A stretch of 7,640 nt of DNA from an uncultured bacterium (GCA_902782905.1 CACZPB010000067.1:1-7640), one strand, 5' to 3'; positions 1 through 7,043 are shown, numbered from the stretch's first letter. Notes: generated from the letters alone by a model not told the origin. Made by a program: numbers and translations.

Positions 1-366
1 GGTCAACATGCAGTTGTTACTAAGGCTAAAAAATCTATCGCATCATACAAGCTTCGTGAAGGTATGCCTGTTGGTGCTATGGTTACACTTAGAGGCGAAA
101 GAATGTACGATTTCTTGCAAAAGTTGATTTGCGTAGTTCTTCCTCGTATCAGAGACTTCCGCGGTATATCAGCAAAGAGTTTTGACGGCAGAGGAAACTA
201 TACTTTAGGTTTGAAAGAACAATCATTGTTCCCTGAAATCACTTATGAAGAAGTTGATTTGGTAAAAGGGATGAACGTATCTGTTATCACAACTGCTAAT
301 ACAGATGATGAAGCAAGAGAATTGTTGAGACTTTTGGGTATGCCATTCAAAGGACTTAACAAATAG
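1..366 (+). CDS. rplE: 50S ribosomal protein L5, C-terminal two thirds (5' end outside window)
   Basis: L5 binds 5S rRNA in the central protuberance of the large ribosomal subunit and contacts the P-site tRNA. The reading frame is open from base 1, so 121 residues are visible; L5 is usually about 180 residues, so roughly 60 N-terminal residues lie upstream. The visible part has typical L5 C-domain sequence: the KLREGMPVGAMVTLRG segment, then FLQKLICVVLPRIRDFRG, the glycine-rich DGRGNYTLGLKEQ loop and the terminal ELLRLLGMPF. The ATG at 64 is an internal methionine, not the start. The gene is followed 44 bases later by rpsN on the same strand, matching the usual spc-operon order L14-L24-L5-S14. 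The family assignment is secure. Confidence 0.97.
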   Translation, partial: GQHAVVTKAKKSIASYKLREGMPVGAMVTLRGERMYDFLQKLICVVLPRIRDFRGISAKSFDGRGNYTLGLKEQSLFPEITYEEVDLVKGMNVSVITTANTDDEARELLRLLGMPFKGLNK

Positions 367-410
367 TCAATCAGAAAATAATTAGAAAGAAATATAAAGG
401 AGATAAATTC

Positions 411-617
411 ATGGCTAAGAAAGCGATGATAAATAAAGAAGACACAAGAAGAATCTTGGCAGCAAAGGGTAAATATCCGTCTGTAAGATTGCACAACAGA
501 TGCTCAATCTGCGGTCGTCCTCACGGTTTCCACAGGGATTTTGGTCTTTGCAGAATCTGCTTGAGAAAGATGGCACACCAAGGTTTACTTCCGGGTGTAA
601 CAAAAGCATCTTGGTAG
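411..617 (+). CDS. rpsN: 30S ribosomal protein S14, zinc-binding (type Z)
   Basis: S14 binds 16S rRNA in the head of the small subunit. This is the short zinc-ribbon form: two CxxC pairs at Cys31/Cys34 and Cys47/Cys50 hold the zinc, followed by the conserved LRKMAHQGLLPGVTKASW tail. At 68 residues it is about seven longer than the common 61-residue zinc form. The extra length lies before the first cysteine, in a MINKEDTRRILAAKGKYPS stretch; the core is unchanged. The start is supported by AAAGGAG at 396-402, eight bases before the ATG, and by the conserved MAKKAMI N-terminus. It is almost certainly cotranscribed with rplE. In most bacteria rpsH and rplF would follow, but none appears here: the next gene is on the opposite strand. 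Confidence 0.97.
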   Translation: MAKKAMINKEDTRRILAAKGKYPSVRLHNRCSICGRPHGFHRDFGLCRICLRKMAHQGLLPGVTKASW

Positions 618-631
618 GATGAATACAGCAC

Positions 632-710
632 TATTGCCTCGCCCCTCGAGGGAGAGGTCGCAATTCCAGACGAACGATAGTGAGTCATAGAAGTGCGGGT
701 GAGGGGTATT
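632..710. repeat. GC-rich intergenic inverted-repeat element (REP/MITE-like)
   Basis: A GC-rich stretch stands out from the AT-rich surroundings just after rpsN. Its ends are imperfect inverted repeats: ATTGCCTCGCCCC on the left and, read on the other strand from the right end, ATACCCCTCACCCG. Inside the left arm is the perfect palindrome CCCTCGAGGG (643-652). The middle carries GACGAACGATAGTGAGTC, a pattern I associate with dispersed palindromic repeats in other genomes. There is no coding potential. I infer a small non-autonomous repeat; a copy number cannot be seen from one window. Confidence 0.5.
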
Positions 711-733
711 CTGAAAACATAAAATAATATATT

Positions 734-763
734 AAAGCGACTTGATTATCGTCAAGTCGCTTT
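734..763. terminator. Hairpin terminator between convergent rpsN and the membrane-protein gene
   Basis: A perfect 12 bp stem, AAAGCGACTTGA (734-745) with TCAAGTCGCTTT (752-763), encloses a 6-base loop. It lies between two genes that point at each other. The stem carries its own A-run and T-run at its feet, so it can serve both directions, although neither side has a long extra U-tract. Confidence 0.72.
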
Positions 764-786
764 GTAATGTTCATAAATAATAATTT

Positions 787-1989
787 TTATTTATGTTCTT
801 TTTCATATCTTTTCTTTGTTGCTCTTATTGTCATTCCTGATACAAAGAAGCCCATTACACCGAGTGCAAATAGGTATGGAAGTCCAAAAATTAAGCCTTT
901 TTGTTTTACCAAAGACTTGAACTCCTGTTCAACCGTTGTACCTTTTTCTTTAGCAAGCTTTTTAGCGAGTTCATCCAATTTCTCAAACGGAGTAACTTCG
1001 CGTTTATCGTTCATAACATCTTTGCATTTGCCGTATTTTTGTAAGATTCCTTTAAAACCTTTTTCAACAAGCTCGCTACCTGTAATAACATAAAGTGCAA
1101 CAAGCGGGAAGCGTGTGGCTGTTTCTTTGAAGTTTTCTTTGCCTCTGTCTGCTGAAGCTCCAAAATATCCGCAGCCGCCTACAAGAACGCAAGTAGTAAG
1201 CTGTCCTTTGCTCAATACCAATTTTCCATTTTTACTTTTGTTAAAATCCATATTAAAGTATTTGTTAACAAAATTTTTGGCTTTTTCATTCTTTGAAAAA
1301 AGTTTGTTTCCGGGTGCAACAATAAATTCAGAAATTTTTTGCAAGAATTTAGAGTTTTTACCCCTTGTTGCAAGAAGTCCAGCTAGTCCAAGAAGACCAG
1401 CGTAAACTGTTGCTGCGCCTGCAATATGTTTTTTTGCGCTTTTTTTGACCTTTTCTTGTTGAGCGATATCTTCTTGATTGTTTTCCAGAGATGCAATATT
1501 CTTAAAATCGCTCTTGTTAAAAAGCTTTAGTGTCATAAGGTTTTTGATATAGTTTAGCGAATATTCAGTCAAAGGAATTGCAGTTGCAGCGAGTGCAATT
1601 GCTGCTTTTACGGGTAAAACTTTTTTGTTGTTAGCTTTTGTTAAAAGGTCTTTTTCCCCTTTCTTTAAAAGATTTACGCCAGTTTCTGCTACTTCTTTTT
1701 TTAGATTGTTATTTAGTCCTTTAGAAAACGCTTTTCTTGCAATATGTTCACCCAAAATCGCAGGTGATAGGTAAATAAGCGCTTCTTCAGATGTTTCAAG
1801 GAATGTGTTTTCCGTCAAATCCTCAATGCTTCTTGAAAAAACAGCTTTCGGTAAAAGACAAGTCGAAACGTCTTGAATATAACGCGTAGTAGAAAGTCCT
1901 GATGCGCTTTCTTGGTGTCTTAAAAAGCGTGCAGCAGGTCTTAAGTATTTCGGTAGTGAGTTGATTAGAATTTTTATATTATCTGACAT
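787..1989 (-). CDS. Uncharacterised multi-pass membrane protein, 400 residues
   Basis: I do not recognise this protein and assign no function. The N-terminal ~120 residues are soluble and basic, with no signal peptide. Hydrophobic segments follow at about residues 125-145, 188-208, 264-282, 293-306 and 366-389. They are separated by lysine-rich stretches (about 150-187, 210-262 and 313-365), and the tail is charged (RATKKRYEKEHK). Several hydrophobic segments are rich in glycine and alanine (GAATVYAGLLGLAGLLA; LVGGCGYFGASA). The lysine-rich loops suggest a cytoplasmic-face or membrane-bending protein rather than a transporter, but this is a guess. The start is supported by GGAG at 2000-2003, ten bases upstream, in an ATTGGAGAAAA context. 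It stands alone between a ribosomal operon pointing towards it and the phosphorylase gene upstream, and has its own promoter and a structured leader. I suspect a lineage-restricted family. Confidence 0.85.
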   Translation of the reverse strand: MSDNIKILINSLPKYLRPAARFLRHQESASGLSTTRYIQDVSTCLLPKAVFSRSIEDLTENTFLETSEEALIYLSPAILGEHIARKAFSKGLNNNLKKEVAETGVNLLKKGEKDLLTKANNKKVLPVKAAIALAATAIPLTEYSLNYIKNLMTLKLFNKSDFKNIASLENNQEDIAQQEKVKKSAKKHIAGAATVYAGLLGLAGLLATRGKNSKFLQKISEFIVAPGNKLFSKNEKAKNFVNKYFNMDFNKSKNGKLVLSKGQLTTCVLVGGCGYFGASADRGKENFKETATRFPLVALYVITGSELVEKGFKGILQKYGKCKDVMNDKREVTPFEKLDELAKKLAKEKGTTVEQEFKSLVKQKGLIFGLPYLFALGVMGFFVSGMTIRATKKRYEKEHK

Positions 1990-2031
1990 TTAATTTTTTC
2001 TCCAATATAATTAGTGACACTCCATTAATAG

Positions 2032-2110
2032 ACTGCCCTATTTATATTGTTTTGAATAGCATGACAAAATGGGCAGTTAAACTAACCCGCGCCACCAATT
2101 TCTATTCAAA
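2032..2110 (-). promoter_or_regulatory. Candidate structured 5' leader with H-type pseudoknot topology
   Basis: Read in the direction of the downstream membrane-protein gene, TTTGAATAG (2110-2102) pairs perfectly over 9 bp with CTATTCAAA (2059-2051). The loop of that stem contains ACTGCCC (2077-2071), which pairs over 7 bp with GGGCAGT (2038-2032) beyond the first stem. The two stems interlock, which is the geometry of an H-type pseudoknot. The first loop holds a GC-rich GGTGGCGCGGG tract that is unusual in this AT-rich region. The ribosome binding site lies about 30 bases after the last paired base. It matches no riboswitch consensus that I can recall. A competing reading is that the promoter lies inside (TTGTCA 2067-2062, TATAAA 2046-2041, spacer 15), which would remove most of the structure from the transcript. 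Confidence 0.4.
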
Positions 2111-2118
2111 TTTATAAA

Positions 2119-2146
2119 ATTATATTTCATATAATCCCTTTTTAAA
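2119..2146 (-). promoter_or_regulatory. Candidate promoter for the membrane-protein gene
   Basis: On the minus strand there is a perfect -10 box TATAAT (2124-2119) and a -35-like TTTAAA (2146-2141), 16 bases apart. Transcription would start near 2112, just before the first base of the leader stem at 2110. The -35 match is only moderate (4 of 6). The -35 box touches the palindrome at 2145-2174. Confidence 0.5.
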
Positions 2147-2174
2147 CCTTGTATCGATATATCGATACAAGGTT
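2145..2174. promoter_or_regulatory. Perfect 30 bp palindrome: operator or terminator
   Basis: AACCTTGTATCGATA is followed directly by its reverse complement, with no mismatch. It begins 31 bases past the stop codon of the phosphorylase gene and could fold in RNA as a 13 bp stem with a TATA loop, so it may end that transcript. However, what follows on the minus strand is TTAAAAAGGG, not a U-tract. It also abuts the -35 box of the next gene, where a dimeric repressor or activator could bind. The sequence alone does not decide between the two. Confidence 0.55.
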
Positions 2175-2205
2175 ATTTTAACGTACTCAAATATGTTTGT
2201 CAATA

Positions 2206-2961
2206 CTATATCATAGTTTTTATAGCTTCTATTGCAACTTTTATTGCAGAATCAGTATCGTGTACAACGGGATTATCTAGTCCAAGCTTTTCTCTTTCCT
2301 GATTTGCAACTACTAAAAATATTGAGCCAACTTTAACTTTTAAGAAGCTTCCTACTATAAATAATGCAGCAGATTCCATTTCGGATGCGAGGCATCCGAG
2401 TTTTAGCCATGCTTGCCATTTGTTTTCAAGTTCATAATTCACCGGCATAATTTCAGGATTATGTTGTCCGTAGAATGCGTCTTTGCACTGAACCACACCC
2501 AGATGGTGAGGAATATTTAATTTTTCTGCGGAATTTTTTAGTGCGCTTATGATGTCATAGTCTGCAACGGCAGGGAATTCTATTGGTGCATATTCTTTTG
2601 AAGTCCCCTCCATTCTTATTGCGCCGGTAGCTATTACGAGATCGCCGCTTTTAACCTCAGTTTGCATGCCGCCGCAAGTGCCAACCCGAATAAACTTTTT
2701 AGCACCTATTTTAACGAGCTCTTCCAGTGCAATAGATGCAGAAGGACCGCCTATACCCGTGGATGTGACGCTGACTTTTTTACCGTTCAGATATCCTGTA
2801 TATGTAACAAATTCGCGTTTGTCTGCAATGAGTTTTGCATCTTCAAAGTATGCTGCAATTTTTTTACATCTTTTGGGATCACCCGGTAGAATGACGAATT
2901 CTCCGACATCTCCTTCTTTTAAACCAATGTGATACTGAGTACCGTCTGATGAATATTTCAT
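2206..2961 (-). CDS. udp: Uridine phosphorylase (PNP/UDP nucleoside phosphorylase family)
   Basis: Cytoplasmic salvage enzyme that splits a nucleoside with phosphate into a free base and ribose-1-phosphate. The 251 residues match the family's length. By alignment from memory with E. coli Udp, the phosphate site is intact: Gly27-Asp28 in LPGDPKR, Arg31, Arg49 of KREF, Arg92 and Thr95 of IRVGTCG. So is the ribose site: His11 and the EMES motif at 194-197 (Met196, Glu197). TSTGIGGPSASIALEEL (67-82) and IEFPAVADY are strongly Udp-like. In the base pocket Gln166 is kept, but the Arg that follows two residues later in E. coli is Asn168 (FYGQHNPE). I recall GQHxPE in many Firmicute enzymes annotated as Udp, so uridine is the best guess but purine or broad use is possible. 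AGGAGA at 2967-2972 sets the start. It is divergent from the M16 peptidase gene. Confidence 0.88.
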   Translation of the reverse strand: MKYSSDGTQYHIGLKEGDVGEFVILPGDPKRCKKIAAYFEDAKLIADKREFVTYTGYLNGKKVSVTSTGIGGPSASIALEELVKIGAKKFIRVGTCGGMQTEVKSGDLVIATGAIRMEGTSKEYAPIEFPAVADYDIISALKNSAEKLNIPHHLGVVQCKDAFYGQHNPEIMPVNYELENKWQAWLKLGCLASEMESAALFIVGSFLKVKVGSIFLVVANQEREKLGLDNPVVHDTDSAIKVAIEAIKTMI

Positions 2962-2985
2962 ATAAATCTCCTACTAGAAAATTTA

Positions 2986-3014
2986 ATTCTAACACTTAAT
3001 TGGCTGCTTGTCCA
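2986..3014 (-). promoter_or_regulatory. Promoter of the nucleoside phosphorylase gene
   Basis: On the minus strand, TGGACA (3014-3009) and TAGAAT (2991-2986) are separated by exactly 17 bases, each one mismatch from the sigma-70 consensus. A TG precedes the -10 box by one base (extended -10). Transcription would start near 2979, leaving an ~18-base leader holding only the AGGAGA site, so no leader control is expected. Confidence 0.65.
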
Positions 3015-3076
3015 CATAAACTATAGCAAATTAATATTGGATGTATTATTATATTTGTATTATATGAGGGGTATTT

Positions 3077-5653
3077 ATGTATAGAATAAAATTTTTGTTG
3101 ATATCATTGCTAATGTTTTTAACGATGTCTTTTGTTTATGCAGAAGAATATGCGGTGCAAAAATTGCCAAACGGGCAAACCGTAGTTGTTTATGAAATAC
3201 ACAATAATCCGATAGTTACGATAGACACTTGGATTAGGACAGGTTCGATAAATGAAGATGGCACAAATAATGGTATTTCTCATTTTTTAGAACATTTGTT
3301 CTTCAAAGGTACAAAAGCTCATCCTACGGGAGATATGGATAGGATTTTAGAATCAAAGGGAGCTGTTGTAAATGCGGCAACAAGCAAAGATTTTACACAT
3401 TATTATATAACGATTCCATCGGAGTATTTTGATACTGCGCTTGATTTGCATTCTGATATGCTTCTAAACCCGCAAATTCCAAGGAAAGAGCTTGAGAAAG
3501 AAAGAAAAGTTGTTTTGGAAGAAATTTCAAAGGATGGAAATACCCCTTCTAAACAGGTTTATGATAATCTTAACGATTTGATGTATACAGGCCATCCTTA
3601 TAAAAGAAAAGTTATTGGTACGGCTGATATAGTAGGTACAATGCGCAGAGAAGAAATTCTTGAATATTTTAATAAATTTTATTCTCCATCTAATATGGTA
3701 ACTCTTGTTGTTGGTGATGTTAATGCACAAGATGCAATAAATAAAATACAATCAGCGTTCAATCAACAATACAAAAAACCTGTCAAAAAATCTTTCAAGA
3801 AAGAACGACAAATTAGTTCTCAAAGAAGAAAAGTTGATTATACAGATACTCAATCAGGATATATGATGATTGGTTTTAGAGGTGCAGAAATTTCAGATTC
3901 TGATACATTTGCTCTTGATGTTTTGACTGAAATCTTAGGCGGCGGCAAATCCTCAAGGCTATATAGAGACATAAAAGAGCAAAAAGGTTTGGCATATTCA
4001 ATTTCTGCTTCTAACGGAAGCTTTAGAGATGACGGGATAATATATTTAACGGCAAATTTTCAGCCGCAAAATACGGATAAGCTTGAAAAGGCAATCTTTG
4101 CTGAAATAGCTCAAATTCAAAAATATGGTGTTACGGAAGAAGAAGTCCAAAGAGCAAAGAAAAAAATTATACAAGATACTTATTATTCAAGAGAATCAAC
4201 TTCAAACATTGCATCTGAACTGGGTTATATAATTACGCTTACGGGCAGTTCCGATTTATACAAAAATTATATAGCCGGAATAAATAAAGTTTCGGCGTCA
4301 TCTGTCCAGTGTGCTGCGCAAAAATATTTGGGAGTACAAAAAAGCGCAGTTTCTTTGATGCTGCCAAACAGTATGAAAAATGTTCAACCTCAAAAAGCAC
4401 CTAACGTTTCTGTACAAAAAATTTCGGAAAAGTCAGGAACAACAAAATATCAAGCTTCAAACGGTGCGGTATTTTTGATAAATGATAACAAAAGTAATGA
4501 TATTATTGCAATGACAATTATTGCAAAAGGCGGAGAGTTCTTGGAAAATATTGCCGGAGAAGGAACCCTTGCTGCTCAAACGCTTTTAAAAGGTACAAAA
4601 AAGTTTTCAGCACAAGAACTTGCGGTTCTTTTGGATGAAAACGGAATTGATATAAAACCTTCCTGCGACGAAGATTTCTTCACGATAGATGTTCAAACAA
4701 CAACTGCACAAATCGACAAGACAATGGAGATTTTGGACGAAATTTTAAATAATGCAGTTTTTGATGAGTATGAACTTGAGAAGAAACGTTCAGAGATTTT
4801 ATCTAAAATAAAACAAAGACGCGATGTTCCTATGAATATTGCTTTAGAAGAATTTAAAACAATGATATACGAAGGCAGTATCTATTCTCACACCAATAAA
4901 GTTCTTGAAAAAACATTGCCGACAATTACGAGAGCTGATGTAGTCAATTATTATGACAAAGTCTTGGATTCCAAAAATATTATTGTATCAATAAGCGGAA
5001 ATGTGAATTCTAAGGATATAACAGAACGTTTTGCATCAATTCTTTCCGACAAAAAAATGCCAAAATTCAATTATTCTGCATGTAAGGTCACAAAATTAAC
5101 AAAGCCAAAGAGTTATTCTAAGGCAATAAAAGATTTGCAGACAGCATGGCTGTTTATGGGGTGGCAAACAGCAGGCGTTCAAGACAAAAAAGATTTTGTA
5201 ACCCTAAAAGTTATAAATACCCTTCTTGGTTCGGGGTTAAGCTCAAGATTATACAGAAACTTGAGAGAAGCAGACGGATTAGCCTATCAACTAGGTTCAA
5301 GTTATTCACCCAAAATGCTGGGCGGAATTTTCATGACATATATAGGAACTAACCCAGATACTCTGAATTATTCAAAGGGCAAAATGTTAGGTGAAGTTAG
5401 CAGGCTAAAGACTGAATTTGTCTCAGATACAGAGCTTCAGGATGCAAAAGATAGACTAAAAGGCGGATTTATTCTTGCATTGGAAACAAACTCCGAGAAG
5501 GCTTCAAATATAGGGTATTTTGAAGGATACGGATTTGGATATGATTTTTTGGATGATTACACAAAAATTATTGATAGTGTAACGGCATCCGATATAGTTA
5601 AAGTAGCTAACAAATACTTTACTTCAATTTTGGTTCAGGCAGATGTTCATTAA
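3077..5653 (+). CDS. Exported M16 (insulinase-type) zinc metallopeptidase, two-unit fusion
   Basis: Peptidase that degrades peptides inside a closing chamber formed by two M16 halves. Residues 1-22 form a signal peptide (basic start, hydrophobic core, cut likely after FVYA), so it acts outside the cytoplasm. The first unit (about 24-430) has the inverted zinc motif HFLEH at 69-73, with Glu149 in VVLEEIS as the third ligand at the normal distance. Its partner subdomain has SSRLYR (Arg294) and GLAYS (Tyr307), the usual Arg/Tyr pair. The second unit (about 455-858) has lost the zinc site: the aligned residues are Thr497, Ala500 and Gln501 in GTLAAQTLLKGT. It keeps a matching SSRLYR/GLAYQ pair (Arg724, Tyr737). 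One catalytic and one structural half in a single chain gives a complete clamshell; many bacteria encode the halves as two adjacent genes. GAGGGG at 3066-3071 supports the start. Substrate unknown. Confidence 0.93.
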   Translation: MYRIKFLLISLLMFLTMSFVYAEEYAVQKLPNGQTVVVYEIHNNPIVTIDTWIRTGSINEDGTNNGISHFLEHLFFKGTKAHPTGDMDRILESKGAVVNAATSKDFTHYYITIPSEYFDTALDLHSDMLLNPQIPRKELEKERKVVLEEISKDGNTPSKQVYDNLNDLMYTGHPYKRKVIGTADIVGTMRREEILEYFNKFYSPSNMVTLVVGDVNAQDAINKIQSAFNQQYKKPVKKSFKKERQISSQRRKVDYTDTQSGYMMIGFRGAEISDSDTFALDVLTEILGGGKSSRLYRDIKEQKGLAYSISASNGSFRDDGIIYLTANFQPQNTDKLEKAIFAEIAQIQKYGVTEEEVQRAKKKIIQDTYYSRESTSNIASELGYIITLTGSSDLYKNYIAGINKVSASSVQCAAQKYLGVQKSAVSLMLPNSMKNVQPQKAPNVSVQKISEKSGTTKYQASNGAVFLINDNKSNDIIAMTIIAKGGEFLENIAGEGTLAAQTLLKGTKKFSAQELAVLLDENGIDIKPSCDEDFFTIDVQTTTAQIDKTMEILDEILNNAVFDEYELEKKRSEILSKIKQRRDVPMNIALEEFKTMIYEGSIYSHTNKVLEKTLPTITRADVVNYYDKVLDSKNIIVSISGNVNSKDITERFASILSDKKMPKFNYSACKVTKLTKPKSYSKAIKDLQTAWLFMGWQTAGVQDKKDFVTLKVINTLLGSGLSSRLYRNLREADGLAYQLGSSYSPKMLGGIFMTYIGTNPDTLNYSKGKMLGEVSRLKTEFVSDTELQDAKDRLKGGFILALETNSEKASNIGYFEGYGFGYDFLDDYTKIIDSVTASDIVKVANKYFTSILVQADVH

Positions 5654-6888
5654 TATTTGTTTGATAGCTTCATAGCCTTATACATCTCAAAAACACTCAA
5701 GAAGAAGAACATTCCAAACACTGTTAAGTAGGCTTCGTTAGAATAAACGATTGTACTTCCAATTGTTTTGTGTGGGAAAAGGTTTAGCAAAAAGCCCATA
5801 AGCGTCCCTAAAATTCCTACCATTGTAAAGAAGCAAAAGTTCATAATGCTGACGGCAGTACTTGAGACAAATTTTCTGTTTGTTAAGTGTAGTACAGGAA
5901 CCAGAAGTGAACTTAAGCTTGCATTTGCAGCCAGTATACAGAAGATTACGGCAACAAAATCTGTTTTTATATCAAAAATAAGTAGTATGCACAGGCATAA
6001 AAGAGAACAAAAAGTAATTATAGAAGCATTTTTTAAGAATTTAACTCTGTTATTGTGAAACAGTTTACAAATATATGCGTTAACAATGTTAAACAGAGCC
6101 GCAATTATTGCCATGCCGGAAAGAACAAGGGCAGCTTTTGTGCTTGTCATTAAACAAAAATCTTCAAGAAATTTTTTACCTATTATTGTTTGTATAGCGT
6201 ATGATATCGCAAAGTTGCAGCAAGCAAAGCTGAACAAGTTTCTATTATGTCTTTTGTGTAAGACCAGTCTAAACGGTAGCGTCCTAAGTTTTACGTTCCT
6301 ATTGATTTTTGGAAGTTTAATTCCTTTCAAAAGCAAGGTGAATATAACTATTCCAATAGTGGCTATGCAAGCAAGGATGAATAATATCTCTCTCCAAGAA
6401 GCAAATCTCATTGCGTAAACAAATGGTGCATTTGCAGCAATTCCTCCTGAATATCCGATGAAAAGCATTACAGAAATTGCAATTCCAAAATTTTTTTCCG
6501 AAACGATATTTTTAAGCTCTTTTATCAAACTTAAATAAAACATGCTGCTTCCAAGTCCGATTAAACCTCTTGAAAGGTACATAATATATAAACTTGAACT
6601 CAGGGGGAATATGAGCGCACCCAAACTAAGAATTATCCCTCCAACAAGCATCACTCTAAAGCCGCCGAATTTATCTACCAAAACTCCGTTTATAAGCTGA
6701 GTAAGCGCGTATACATACATAAATATTGCGCCAAACATGGTAATTTGCGGGGCATTAACACTAAGTTCATTTTGTAAAATATTGTATACCGCCCCGGGGA
6801 TTGCTATTCTTTGGAAATTTGCAAAGAAATAAAACAGGGTTCCTATAAAGATAAGTGATGTATAAATTAAATAATTTTTTTTGTTCAT
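5650..6888 (-). CDS. Major facilitator superfamily (MFS) transporter
   Basis: Inner-membrane secondary transporter, 412 residues, the usual MFS length, with about twelve hydrophobic segments (roughly 8-24, 50-70, 78-98, 101-121, 135-155, 166-187, 217-237, 253-272, 287-305, 310-332, 345-370, 385-402). The MFS signature between helices 2 and 3 is present as GVLVDKFGGFRV (68-79). A basic central loop (188-216) separates the two six-helix halves. An arginine near the outer end of helix 1 (FQRIAIPG) hints at an anion or organophosphate-type substrate, but this is weak and I name no substrate. The ATG is the only reasonable start: an in-frame TGA lies 21 bases upstream. No clear ribosome binding site precedes it (AACTTTTAGA), unlike its neighbours, so translation may be weak. 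Its stop overlaps the end of the convergent M16 gene by 4 bases. Confidence 0.9.
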   Translation of the reverse strand: MNKKNYLIYTSLIFIGTLFYFFANFQRIAIPGAVYNILQNELSVNAPQITMFGAIFMYVYALTQLINGVLVDKFGGFRVMLVGGIILSLGALIFPLSSSLYIMYLSRGLIGLGSSMFYLSLIKELKNIVSEKNFGIAISVMLFIGYSGGIAANAPFVYAMRFASWREILFILACIATIGIVIFTLLLKGIKLPKINRNVKLRTLPFRLVLHKRHNRNLFSFACCNFAISYAIQTIIGKKFLEDFCLMTSTKAALVLSGMAIIAALFNIVNAYICKLFHNNRVKFLKNASIITFCSLLCLCILLIFDIKTDFVAVIFCILAANASLSSLLVPVLHLTNRKFVSSTAVSIMNFCFFTMVGILGTLMGFLLNLFPHKTIGSTIVYSNEAYLTVFGMFFFLSVFEMYKAMKLSNKY

Positions 6889-7011
6889 TCTAAAAGTTAA
6901 TTTAACTCAAATAGAGCTGATTGTAAACGCTAAACATTCTTTTATAAGGTTTATACATTTAACATTTAATCTTAATTTTTAATATTTACCTCTCTTCTCC
7001 CATAAATGCAC
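6889..7011. other. AT-rich spacer upstream of the MFS gene
   Basis: No coding potential is seen. It must hold the MFS promoter, but I find only weak candidates (a TATAAA-like box in the CCTTATAAAAG stretch on the minus strand, without a good -35). A short perfect inverted repeat, GTTAA-T-TTAAC (6896-6906), lies just ahead of the start codon and could be a small operator or chance. Confidence 0.4.
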
Positions 7012-7043
7012 AAAAAAAAAGGAATTCCTCTCACAGAATTCCT
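7012..7043 (-). terminator. Rho-independent terminator
   Basis: On the minus strand AGGAATTC (7043-7036) pairs with GAATTCCT (7027-7020) over 8 bp around an 8-base loop, followed directly by a run of nine T residues (7020-7012, the first shared with the stem). This is a textbook intrinsic terminator for leftward transcription from the ribbon-helix-helix gene or the small RNA. Confidence 0.85.

Noticed and set aside
767..1405. Plus-strand open frames opposite the membrane-protein gene
   Set aside because: They are antisense shadows of the 400-residue gene, with no ribosome binding site and no recognisable protein.
2011..2025. A tiny upstream ORF (Met-Glu-Cys-His-stop) in the leader of the membrane-protein gene
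   Set aside because: Only four codons, with no ribosome binding site before it; probably chance.
5768..6418. Two plus-strand open frames inside the MFS region
   Set aside because: They lie fully antisense to a clear transporter gene, have low-complexity hydrophilic products, and no start signals.
7020..7043. Plus-strand loop CCTCTCACAG recalling the conserved loop of the cyanobacterial Yfr1 RNA
   Set aside because: The match is partial, the flanking stems are not Yfr1-like, and the strand with a U-tract is the opposite one.
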